Both the position numbers and the translations under genes were made by a program. The notes under the pieces are model-generated. The model was given only the letters and a program-made list of their open reading frames with translations, had not been told where the DNA came from and ran no database searches. From NCBI GenBank assembly GCA_030760725.1, contig JASWHV010000012.1, positions 19,172,368-19,236,367 on the forward strand: a DNA stretch of 64,000 nucleotides, given 5' to 3'. The DNA comes from Neostapfia colusana (lineage: Eukaryota; Streptophyta; Magnoliopsida; Poales; Poaceae). Shown in pieces: positions 47,986-58,860 of this stretch (within the stretch, counting starts at the first letter, position 1; each line of letters starts with the position of its first letter).

Positions 47986-48955
47986 GTGACTAGGCGCACA
48001 ACACGCATAAGGACTCGTCCACCACCACTTGGGAGTGCACTTAACCCCATTGAGGTGTCCGATGGACCATATTGGGAGGAGGTGAAGATGGAACCCCATG
48101 AGAAAGATGAAGTCAGTAACTCCATGCATGAGAAAGAGGATCCGGAGAGGTGGAACCAATCGAAGATGACATGGAAGATGATCCACAAGAGCAGCATTGG
48201 TACGCACCTCACGAGGAGTTTCACGCGGGCTTACACCCACCAGAGCCTCATGAAGCTATGTCGGAAGGAGATGAATCCAAAGAGGAGCCACCCCCTTCCG
48301 AGGCCGAGAATGAAGGTGATGAATAGGCCAACCGTTCAGTTCAAGAATTCCGGTCCGACGGGATGAAGGGAGGACACATATCCAAGGAGCTTAAAGAGTT
48401 CCTGGATTGCTGCAGCCTATACCCAGAGTATATCCTCAAGAATGTCACTCGTCTCGGACATGAAGAGTGGAAGGTTGAGGTAACCATCCTATCTAACGGT
48501 AGGGTTGTCACCTGGCACTTCACACCCACATGGAGAGCTACAAGGGCAGAAGCTATTGATGATGCTGCATGGGATGCACTCACCGGACTGTGCTACGCTT
48601 TCCGTGAGCAGCTTGACAACACTACCTTTGGGCTGCACCCGTATCGGAAGAGTGGTACAAGGGAGATCATTGGACCCTATGGAAGAGCTCTTTCCAACCA
48701 ACAAGCTGCTGATAAGTCTCAGAGGTTGCTCGTGGAGTTAGGAAACCGCTATGCAAGCGCACAAGAAGAGATCCGTTACCTCCGCAAGACGTTGTACTTG
48801 CTGGAGAAACAAGAGGATACTCGTGCCAACGTGGGAGCAAATGGAGCACCAGTGTCATCTATACCTACATGGACTGCCGACTCACCATGGCGTGCGCCCA
48901 TGTATGGACCACCCCCGTCACACGGCGAGAACAGCACTGGTTCTCACGATTAAGT
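47986..48955 (+). pseudogene. Unfamiliar ORF in the gag position of G (dsRBD-like pattern plus coiled coil)
   Basis: I do not recognise this gene. The first part starts near 47986 (TRRTTRIRTRPPPLGSALNP, preceded by GTG rather than ATG) and runs into an acidic stretch; a frameshift at about 48090-48138 and a TAG at 48324-48326 break it. The rest is open from ATG 48363 to TAA 48951-48953 (196 codons). Residues 5-75 follow a dsRNA-binding-like order: helix ISKELKEFLDCC, strand YILKNVT, strand WKVEVTIL, strand RVVTWHF, helix TRAEAIDDAAWDALTGLC. A probable coiled coil covers residues 116-155 (SQRLLVELGNRYASAQEEIR), then a proline-rich tail. No gag features are present. It may be a captured host gene or an accessory protein; the fold call is inference. 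Confidence 0.6.
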
Positions 48956-49260
48956 TCAGGTTTCCATTGAATAAAGCTGTAATAGGAATCTTTAGATCGC
49001 AGAAAGTCAAATAAGAGTGGTGTGCAGAAATTTTTATGATGATTGCTTGTGTTTGTGTGCTTGGTGTGAGTTGTGGGACACTTCGGCGAATGTTCACATC
49101 CACACATAGTAGAGAGATGTGAGATGCTTTGGCACGTGTTCACATCTTCATATAGGCTGAAATTAATAAAAGAAGTTGCTTAGTTCATACATCTTGATGC
49201 ATATAGTTGGGAAATTGTTTCTCTCAAATCTGAATTCTAGCTCCTACAAATATAGTATAT
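48956..49260 (+). other. G spacer with a 37-base imperfect duplication
   Basis: About 305 bases between the unfamiliar ORF and the protease remnant, with no gene. Two related 37-base segments start at 49073 and 49119, both containing TGTTCACATC. Confidence 0.6.
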
Positions 49261-52200
49261 ATGAAAGTAAGCCTTAAAATAAGGGGGGTAGACTTTCTTG
49301 CCAACCTTATTACCTTGGATTTCCAAGAGATTGGTATAATACTTGGAATGGACTAGTTAAATAAGTACAACGGAGTGATTCAATGTGCTAAGAGCATCAT
49401 GCAGTTGACGAGTGAGCACGGTACTCGTATCGAGTTCGAGGCAGCCCAACCTGCAACCGAGAAGGCAGTGCTGAACCACATCGAAGAAGTGACATTGGAA
49501 AGCATTCCGGTGGTTCAAGAATATTCATATGTGTTCCTGGAAGAACTTCAAGGTATGCCACCTGACCGGGACATTGAATTTGCCATTGATTTAGTACCCG
49601 GAACTGCAACTATGGCTAAGAGGCCATATAGGAGCCCCCTAATGAATTAGTGGAGCTCAAGAAGCAAATTCAAGAGCAGCTAGATAAGGGTTTTATACGC
49701 CCAAGCTCGTCACCCTGGGGAGCCCCCGTGCTCTTCGTAGACAAGAAACATGGGACCCAAAGGATTTGTGTGGACTATAGGTCTCTCAACAAAGTGACGA
49801 TCAAGAATAAATACCCGCTGCCCCGCATAGAGGACCTATTCGATCAAATGAAAGGTGCCCGAATTTTCTCCAAGATTGATCTTCGGTCGGGATACTTACA
49901 CCTGAAGATTAAGCCCTCTGACATACCCAAGACTGTATTTCGAACACAGTATGGTTCGTATGAATATACATTTATGTCATTTGGATTGACGAATGCACCT
50001 GCATACTTTATGTACCTCATGAATAAGGTCTTCATGGAGTACTTGGACAAGTTCGTCGTGGATTTCATAGATGCTATCATGGTGTATTCAAAAAGCAAGG
50101 AAGAACATGAAGAACACTTGAGAGTGACGTTGCAGAAACTACGAGAGCATCAATTGTATGCTAAGTTCAGCAAGTGTCAATTTTGGCTAAAGGAGATATC
50201 GTTCTTAGGCCACATCATCTCCGAAGGAGGGGTATCGGTTGATCCCGAAAAAGTGAGGGATGTTTTGAAGTGGAACCAACCGCAGAATGTGAGGGATATT
50301 CGGAGTTTCTTTGAGATGGCTGGATACTACCGCCGGTTCATCAAAGATTTCTCCAAAATAGTGAAGCCTATGACTGAATTGCTCATGAAAGGGAAAGCAT
50401 TTTAGTGGACACAAGCGTGTCAAGACAGCTTTGAGGGGCTAAAGAAGAGATTAACAACAGCGCCGGTTTTGGTATTGCCGGACGTGAGCAAGAGGTTCGA
50501 TATATATTGTGACACATCAAGACAAGGACTTGGATGTGTGCTCATGCAAGGAGGCTAAGTGGTAGCCTATACATTGAGACAACTAAAGAAACACGAGCTG
50601 AATTACCCCCACACATGACCTGGAACTTGCGGCCGTGGTACATGCCTTGAAGATTTGGAGGCATTATATCCTTGGCCATCGATGTGAGATCTATATGGAT
50701 CACAAAAGCTTCAAGTATAGATTCACGCAAACGGATCTGAATTTGAGGCAACGTCGATGGTTGGAACTCATCAAGGATTATGATGTTGGAATCAACTATC
50801 ATCCTGGAAAGGCCAATGTAGTAGCTGATGCATTGAGCCGAAAGGGAGCATGTCACCAACTCACGGTTCGGGAGCTGCCACCCAAGCTGTGTAAGGAGTT
50901 CGAACAATTACATCTCGGGTTTTTGAATGAGATGGAGGTGATAGAACTGAATTCAACGCTGGAACAAGAGATATGAGATGGCCAAGCAACGGCTGAGGAA
51001 ATCAAGGAAAGAATCCGATAAGGCATAGAGAAGGATTTCAAGGAAGACGAGAATGGCACGCTTTGGTTAGGGAAAAGGATTTGTGTGCCTAACGTGAAGC
51101 ACATCCGCGACACGATACTAAAGGAGGCACATGACTCACCTTATTCCATACACCCCGGCTGTACAAAGACGTACAAGGACCTGAAAACTTATTATTGGTG
51201 ACATGGTATGAAAAGGGATATCGATGAATATGTTGCCTTATGCGACACGTGCCAACGAGTGAAGGCCGAGCATCAAAGACCTGCTGGATTATTGCAGTCA
51301 TTTAAAGTGCCCGAGTGGAAGTGCGAAGACATCAACATGGACTTCATTGTCGGATTGCCACGTACTCAGTCCGACTACGACTCCATTTGGGTTATCATGG
51401 ACCGATTGATGAAAACAGCCCACTTTCCTGTTAGAACCAAGTACACCATGGCACAACTAGCTGAGCTGTATATGGAGCAAATCATGTGTCGTCATGGAGT
51501 TCCGAAGAGGATAGTTTAAGATCAAGATTTTCAATTTACCTCTAGGTTCTGGAAGAAGCTGCATGAAGCCATGGGTACACGGTTGAATTTCAGCTCCGCA
51601 TATCACCCGCAAACCGACGGGCAAACTGAGAGGACAAATCAGATTTTGGAAGACATGTTGAGAGCTTGCGCCTTGAAACATGGGCGTAGTTGGGATAAGA
51701 GCTTGCCGTACGCTGAATTCTCATACAACAACAGTTACCAAGCCAACTTGAAGATGTCACCTTTCGAAGCATTATATGGTAGACGGTGTAAACACCGCTG
51801 TTCTGGAATGAGACCGGAGAAAGCCAAGTATTTGGACCCAAAGTGCTGCAAGACACCGAAAAGCAAGTCCAAACGATACGTGAAAACTTGAAGGCTGCTC
51901 AGTCACGACAAAAGGGCTATGCGGACAATAGGCGAAGGCGTTTGACATTCGAAGTTGGAGACTTCGTGTATCTTAAGGTGTCGCCTATCCAAAGCCAACG
52001 ACGGGTCAACGTCAAAGGCAAGTTAGCACCTCGCTACATCGGGCCATTCGAGATTTTGGGCAAGCGAGGAAAGGTATACTATCAACTAGAGCTGCCAACG
52101 CACCTCTCCGACGTGCACGATGTATTTCACGTATCTCAGCTCAAGAAGTGCTTAAGAGTACCAGAAGAACAAGTACCAATGGATTAGCTAGACCTTCAAG

Positions 52201-52400
52201 AGAATCTGACCTATGTGGAACACCCCATCAAGATCTTGGACGTAAAGGAAAGGGTCACAGAAACAAAGTAATCCGTTGGTGCAAGGTACAATGGAGCCAT
52301 CACACGGAAGCCGAAGCTACGTGGGAGCGTGAGGAAGACCTCAAGACGGAATTCCCTCATCTCTTCTCCACTCTATCGAATCTCGAGGGCAAGATTCATT
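49261..52400 (+). pseudogene. G pol: protease remnant, RT, RNase H, integrase, chromodomain-like end
   Basis: Begins with the C-terminal part of protease (VDFLANLITLDFQEIGIILG, then a stop), then RT ([55 protein letters not shown]). The RT active site reads [13 protein letters not shown]: the second catalytic Asp is Ala (codon 50073-50075). RNase H ([38 protein letters not shown]), integrase ([40 protein letters not shown]) and a chromodomain-like end (VIRWCKVQWSHHTEAEATWE) follow. At least eight stops and several frameshifts, for example TAG at 50403-50405 and 51517-51519. Non-functional and older than the T2 frame. Confidence 0.93.
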
Positions 52401-52402
52401 TT

Positions 52403-52416
52403 AAGGGGGGTAGGTT
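52403..52416 (+). other. G polypurine tract
   Basis: AAGGGGGGTAGGT directly before the 3' LTR on the plus strand, confirming the plus orientation. Confidence 0.85.
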
Positions 52417-55210
52417 TGTAGCACCCTCAATTTCACTATCATGCATTGCACACATTTTTCATACAGAAAAGCACTTAAAAAAGGAAGAAGAATTAAAGAG
52501 AGGAATATAGAAGCAAATAAAATAATAAAAGGAAATAGAAATGAAAAATAATGAAAATAAATAGAAAAGGAAAAGAAATAAAAAGAAAAAGAAAAAGAAA
52601 AAATAAATAAAATAGCCAAATTTGGCCACCCCAATTTTTCCCAAAATTCCACAATTTTCCCCCAAATTCCCCTCTCCCCTAATTTTTCCCAATTTTCCTG
52701 ATTTTCCCTAAATTCCCTAAAATTCTCCTAGGGGGATTTCCCCCACATTTGGGGGGGTTTTCTCCCCAATTTGGCCGCGCCAAATTAGGGGAGGAACCCT
52801 AATTGGGCCCCACCCCCCTTGGCCGCAGCCCATTAAGGGGGAAACCCTAGCTGCCCCCCTTTGGACTCTTCTGGGTTTTTATTTTCTAATTAAATCCTAG
52901 CCATTGGATGAAAATAAATAATAAAATCCCAGCCCCTAGCTCCCACCTCTTTTAAAATTAAATCTCAGCCATTGGATATTTGATTTGGTAAAATCCTAGC
53001 CACCCTAGCCTTTTCCCCTTTATAAATATAATTCTCCCCCCTAGCCGCTCACCCCTCTCTCTTTTTTGGCCGCCACCCCCCTGCTGCCAAGTCACGCCCC
53101 CCCTGCCGGAATTTGGCCACCGTCGAGCTCCGTCACGCCTCGCCGTTGCCGGAGAAGACGCCCCGACGTTCTGCCCTAGCCGCAGCCACATAATTCTCCA
53201 CGGAAAATCCTCCGGTGCTGCCATTGCAAGGGAGGAGGTCCTGCCGCAAGGAGGAGAGGAGGAACAAGTGAGGTAGGTTTCCGTTACCCCTCTTACGATG
53301 TCGCCGCTGTTTCTAAGCACCTGTTTTCTTCACCCCCTGCGAGCAGAAAATTCTGCGGGTGGACAGACCATGTTTCGATCAATTTTTGACGGGGGGATTG
53401 ATCTACACATGGTGTCAAGATCATAACCACGTCCACCCTTGATCCCAGAAACCTTGATCATCATAAAACCCCATGGAATCCTACTAAAACATGCAAGAAC
53501 ACGTGCAAACTGATTTTATAAAACTGCACTATAGGAATTGCATTCATTCACCTCATTGCATCTTGAGTAAAGTTTATGCATGACATTGATTGCTGTAAAT
53601 TTTGTATGTGATTGGTCATGAGTAGAAGGACAAGCTCAAGAGGCCTTCTACGAGGAGCTACAATACCAAGACTTTGAGACGCTTGAGCAACACGAACCAC
53701 GGGAGCAAAGCAATTGCGGCTTGACCATATTGATCCCATGTTTTCGAAACTGTTTTGCTTGCGAAAACTTGTATGCTTGTGTCAACTTGACGGGACACCC
53801 TTTTATAGGAGTTTACTAGTTTTGTTAACCACCCTTGTCGCTGGGAAAGTTGTAGAGTCGGGTATGGTCGTTCTTCCTATTTGCTTTGCTTAATTTATGG
53901 GATATGGGAAGCTGAAGTAAAACATGTTAGCTACTACACTCATATGAATAATGATGATGAGAACTTGATGATGTTAATGAGCATGGAATCGGGGAGATCT
54001 AGGCGAGCTTCGTTCTTGGATATTGCTGAATGAGATGGTGGTTTGCTTGCCGTAGATCTAAGGACCGGTTCATACGAGCACATGCCAGGAAAACAGTGTC
54101 ACCACAAGGCCAAATATGGGTGCAGCTTAGCTGACTAATTAGGTGTTTTGCTAGCTTGTTATGGACCGTTGGATGGCGCAGGGAATGTAAGTCGAGAAGG
54201 ACTGCCTTGGGAACTGCATGGCACAAGAGGGGGCCCGTGGGTGGGAGAATGGAGATTCGAGCCTGTCGGTGAAACCTCAGTGGGTCCATACATCCTATTA
54301 GCCCCTTTGTAAAGGCTATTTTGTGATCTCTTGGCCATACACCGATGGTTTTGTACTGGTATAATTGAGGTTCTCTCTAGTCGCCAACGGGTGACGTAAT
54401 CACGAACTTGTGGGTAAAGTGGTGCCACCTCTGCAGAGTGTAAAACTATCATGACAGCCGTGCTTTCAGTCACAAGCACCTGGCCAACTTCCATGATTAG
54501 AGGCAAAACTTGGGATGCTTATTTGAGTATGGTTATGGTATGGTCATTGGGATTGATTTTGGGACTGTTTTGGGTCATGACAATGAGTTTGGTTTCGGTT
54601 ATATGAAAATGAGATGGATATGAATATTTATGAGTATGAGATGAACTTAAGAAAGATTATTGGCTGGTTGAAGCATGATAAATGGTGAATTATAATGAAA
54701 GAATGTTGCTGAATTATTTAGTTATGTTGGGATTAAACTCACCTAGAAAGGGTTGCTGTTTTTACCATATTTGTGAAATAAAATTTGCTTGTTGCAATGA
54801 ACCTTTTTTATTCCCTACTTTGTTGTAAGATACATGTCATACTTTTCCCGCACTTGCTGAGTACGACATGTACTCACCCTTGCATTCCCACATATACTTC
54901 AGCAACAGGAGAAGAGTACTTCGAGGAACATGTGGAGTACTAGGCGTGCGCACTACCGTCAACATGCTTGTGGAGTTGAAGTTGGAGCCTGCTGTTTTAG
55001 TCATTTTCCGATGTCGCTTAGAGTCTTCCGCTGCAAAATAAGTTGGATATTCATGAGTGAGACATTGAGTCATTGTAATAAATTACTTAAACATTATTTG
55101 TACGTGGTTATATTCTGAATTTCAGTTTGTGGAATACATGTGTATGTGTGATGAACATCCTGGGCACAAATATGCATTCACTTGGTTCATTTTCGGAACC
55201 AGGTGTCACA
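52417..55210 (+). repeat. G 3' LTR (2794 bp)
   Basis: TGTAGCACCCTC...GGTGTCACA, pairing with 44979-47726. Includes a segment near 54510-54560 that the left copy lacks. No coding region supported. Confidence 0.94.
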
Positions 55211-55215
55211 CTGGT

Positions 55216-55259
55216 TTAGTTGGAGTAGCCGTTCCTTTGTTGGGGTTATGTCCTCATCA
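55216..55259 (-). repeat. Element C 5' LTR, outer end
   Basis: 44 bases that end TCCTCATCA, so the minus strand begins TGATGAGGACAT, a plausible LTR start for a CRM-like element. This joins across G to 44978. The next bases CTAAC (55260-55264) would be the duplication made by C. Reading it as leader of S is the alternative. Confidence 0.5.
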
Positions 55260-55296
55260 CTAACTCTCTCAAAAATCTTAACCTGTTGGAGAGGAG

Positions 55297-57476
55297 ATGG
55301 GGGAAAACGGAAAGAAGGAGTTGCCGATCGTCGACACCACCGATACCGGCGAGAACAGCGCCCACAGCGAGGAACCATTCAAGTCTTCGCCCAACAAGAC
55401 TGTCAACTCAAGCAAGGACAAGCCGAAGCCTCCTCCCTTCGACTTTGAGACCGATGATGAAGATGAAGAAGTGAAGTGCCTTGAGGATCTTCTTCATAGA
55501 GCAAAAGACGAAGCAAGAAGGAAGAGAAGACTTGAGAAAGAGAAGAAACTCAAGAAGCCCGAAGAGGACTACACACGATATCCTTTCAACTATGAGCGCC
55601 TAAATTCTCATACAAATTACTTGTCTATTCCTTTGGGCATTAACTATACCATGTGGAAGCACAACATAAAATTGCATCTTATTTCTCTCAATCCTACACT
55701 TTGGCACATTATTTGTACAGGTGTAGATATCCCCGTGGATGATGAAGAGCTTACCCCAGAGCAAGAACAACTAATCCAACGCAATGCTCTAGCGGCGGTC
55801 GTGCTCAATTCGTCCTTGAGCCAAGAAGAATTCAACAAGGTGGATGGGTTGGAGCAAGCAAAAGAAATCTGGGATACGCTCAAAATTGCACATGAAGGCA
55901 ACTGCTCCGTCCGGGAAGCAAAGATTGAGATGATCGAGGGAGAGCTTGGAAGATTTGTCGTGGAAGATGGCGAGACCCCTCAAGAGATGTACAACCGACT
56001 CAAGACTCTCAACAATAAGAGTCGGGCGTATGGATGCAAGAAGTGGACGGACCATTAAGTGGTCAAAAGGATGATAAGAGCCTTCATGCCTCGCAACGTG
56101 ACACTTTGCACCCTCATCCGTGAAAGTCCAAACTTCCACAAAATGACTCCGGATGAGGTGCTTGGTAGAATCATCAACCACGAGATGATGCAGATGGAAG
56201 CACGCCACGTCAACGACCTTGCTGAGGTCACTTCCTCCAAGAAGAAGGGTATTGCTCTCAAAGCCTCACCCAAGTCCAAAGGCAAAGAGGTACAAGCTTC
56301 AAGCGATGATAAAGAAAGTGAGAAGAAAGCACCGATATGGACGATGAGAAGTTGGCCTTATTTATCAAGATATTCAAGAGAATGATGAAGAAAAGAAGAG
56401 GGTCAAACTATGAGAGCAAGGGCAAGGACAAGAGCAAGTCAAGAACCAAGAGAGCTTGCTACAATTGTGGCGAGTATGGGCACTACATCATTAATTGCCC
56501 ATATGAAAAGGAAAAAGACAAGAAGAAGAAGTACAAGGATGAAAAGCCTCAAGATAGGAATATGTTCAAAAAGAAGAAGGCACATCGGCACGCTAATGTT
56601 GGCAAGGAGTGGGACTCAATCAATGAGTCCTCCTCTAATGATGAGGCGGAAGTGGCAACCGTCGCCATCAACAAGCCAACGATGAAGAAGGCTCTCTTGC
56701 TAAACAAGGGAGAGTGGAAGAGCACAAGCCACACATGTCTCATGGAAAAGGAGGGAAAGCAAAAGGTTAAATCTAAACTCTCCTTGTGTTCTATTAAAGA
56801 TGAATATTTTGATAGTGATAGTGAGAATGAGTATATGTTCGAAGGGTTGAGGAAAAGTGCTTTAATTAAAATGAAAAAGCTCCCCGATGAAATCTTAGAC
56901 AAGGAGGAACTTATTGAGAGACAAGATGATTTGCTTATCATGGGGAAGCAAAAGAATCTTGACCTTGGGAAGCTCCTCGAGCTTGAGAAGGAGAAGAACA
57001 AGGCGCTTGAACTTGCGGAATGCAAGGATACCTCTTCATGTCTCAAGAGTTCAAATGTTGTGCTCTAAGATGAGCTTGTGAGTTTGAACTAAGATCACAA
57101 GAATCTTGAGGCACAATTCGCAACTCTCAAGTCAAGTGTTCCCTCTTCCGCCTCAACAAGCTCAAACTTGTCCAATGTAGAGTCGAACACTAAAACTTGT
57201 AAATGTGCAAATCTTGTACTTAATCTAAAAAATGAGCCTAACATGGCAAAGAGCAAGAGTACACCTAAGGGTGGCATTTTTGACAAGGAGAAGATCAAGT
57301 ATGCATGTAGTGCGTACTCGGTCGCAAGGTCTCCCTTGATCAAAGATGGTCTTGGATATTCAAGGGAAGGAAAGCAAAATGCTAGAATTCCCAACAATAA
57401 CAAGATGCATATTGCCTTTGTCAAGGAAGGATCATACCAAACCATGAGTCAATATCATGTATCTACCTCTCTTTAA
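55297..57476 (+). pseudogene. S gag
   Basis: ATG at 55297 (MGENGKKELPIVDTTDTGEN). A long charged N-terminus with KPPPFDFETDDEDEEVKC, then the capsid part YPFNYERLNSHTNYLSIPLG, MWKHNIKLHLISLNPTLWH, QAKEIWDTLKIAHEGN and YNRLKTLNNKSRAYGCKKW. A TAA at 56056-56058 and a frameshift near 56335 follow. Then KALFIKIFKRM-type sequence and one zinc knuckle, CYNCGEYGHYIINCP, near 56455-56500. The tail is lysine-rich and glutamate-rich, with stops at 57066-57068 and 57093-57095. Gag would form the particle. The length and the long tail after the knuckle match Sireviruses. Confidence 0.88.
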
Positions 57477-58860
57477 ATGGTAATTTGATAAATATGCTAA
57501 AAATGCTACGAATGTTAACCTAACTATGTTTCATGATTTTGATGCATCTTATGTGCTTATGAGAAGCAAATTTGGGTATGTCTATGCAAAATATGTTGGG
57601 CCACTCCGCAAGAGTACAAAGCCTTGTGTGTGGGTACCCAAACATCTTCTCACTAACCTCAAAGGACCCAACCAAGCTTGGGTAACTAAAACCAAAGGCT
57701 AAATTTGTTTTGTAGTCCACACATCTGGCGGTACAAAATGGGTGCTAGATGGTGGATGCACCAACCACATGACCGGAGCGAGAAGAATGTTTGTGGAGTA
57801 TGAAGAAAACAATGATCCAAGTCAAGGTATCTACTTTGGCGACAATAGCCAAGGGAAGGTACTAGGTATGGGTAAAATCTTTATTTCTCCACAACACACC
57901 ATTTCTGATGTTATGCATGTTGAATCACTAGATTACAATCTTTTATCCATATATCAATTGTGTCAAAAGGTTATAATTGCTTATTCACTAATGAAGGCGT
58001 GATTGCCACTAGAAGAATTGATAACTCAATTGCCTTCAAGGGTGTGCTCAAGGGAAAGCGTTATCTCATGGACTTCACCCAGATAAAACTCAACTTGACA
58101 CATGCTTGATGGCAAAGACCAACATGGGGTGGTTGTGGCATCGTAGGCTAGCCCATGTTGGTATGAGGAATCTTCAAAAACTTCTAAAAGGTAATCACGT
58201 CCTAGGTCTTAAGAATGTTGTTTTTGAGAAAGATAGGCCTTGTAGCGCGTGCCAAGCCGGGAAACAAGCTGGAGCATCTCATCCTGCCAAGAATGTGATG
58301 ATGACAACGATACCGTTGGAGATGCTACACATGTACCTCTTCGGTCCTATTGCTTACATAAGCATTGGCAGTAACAAATATGGTTTAGTTATTGTTGATG
58401 ACTTTCCCCGCTTCAATTGAGTGTTTTTCTTGCATGACAAGAGTGAAACTCAAGGTGTCCTCAAGATTTTCTTGAGGAGAGCTCAAAATGAGTTCTCCTT
58501 GAGAATCAAGAAGATAAGAAGTGACAATGGCACCGAATTCAAGAACACCCAAGTACAAGAGTACTTGGACGAGGAGGGCATCAACATGAGTTTTCGGCAC
58601 CCTACTCACCCGAACAAAATGGGGTGGCTGAAAGGAAGAACCGGACTCTAATAGAGATGTAAAGAACCATGCTTGATGAATACAAGACATCCAATCAGTT
58701 TTGGGCTGAAGCTGTCAACACCGCTTGCCATGCCACAAACCGCCTCTACCTCCATCGCCTATTGAAGAACACTCCATACGAACTTCTAACGGAGCCATTT
58801 AAGGTTGAAGATGCCCTACGAGACCCAGAATGGGTGATGGTGATGCAATAGGAGCTCAAC
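57477..58860 (+). pseudogene. S protease and integrase
   Basis: Protease near 57735: WVLDGGCTNHMTG, where copia elements have DSG; the Ser is Gly. Then the pre-integrase zinc region (WHRRLAHVGMRNLQKLL, CSACQAGKQ) and integrase core: LHMYLFGP has Tyr (codon 58334-58336) for the first catalytic Asp, the second Asp is in RSDNGTEF, and a frameshift near 58605 precedes the third acidic residue. Stops at 58418-58420 and near 58658. After TPYELLT the sequence jumps to VEDALRDPEWVM, which lies about 1 kb further on in related elements, so the integrase C-terminal part and the start of RT appear deleted at about 58793. Confidence 0.85.

Larger units (their letters stand above)
44979..55210 (+). mobile_element. 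Element G: chromovirus without gag, carrying an unfamiliar ORF
   Basis: 10.2 kb in plus orientation, bounded by CTGGT. LTRs of 2748 and 2794 bp (TGTA...TCACA), iMet-type primer site, polypurine tract and a much-mutated pol ending in a chromodomain-like region. No gag core, no zinc knuckle and no protease active site can be found. Instead the gag position holds an ORF of about 320 codons. The LTRs differ more than those of T1 and T2, including a roughly 46-base deletion in the left one near 47065. It could have been mobilised only with proteins from other elements. Confidence 0.88.
40082..55259 (-). mobile_element. Element C: CRM-like chromovirus, 3' part missing from the window
   Basis: Minus orientation. 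The window holds its 5' LTR (44303-44978 plus 55216-55259, split by G), a partial iMet primer site, leader, gag, protease, RT and RNase H. Pol stops at 40081 where the LTR of B is inserted, so integrase and 3' LTR should lie left of the window. The RNase H end ([16 protein letters not shown]) and the zinc knuckle context suit the CRM/Reina part of the chromoviruses; I lean to CRM but have not resolved it. Confidence 0.75.

Noticed and set aside
55216..55296. 5' LTR or primer site of the Sirevirus just before its gag
   Set aside because: No TGGTATCAGAGC-like site is present; the sequence is better explained as the end of the LTR of C plus a few leader bases.
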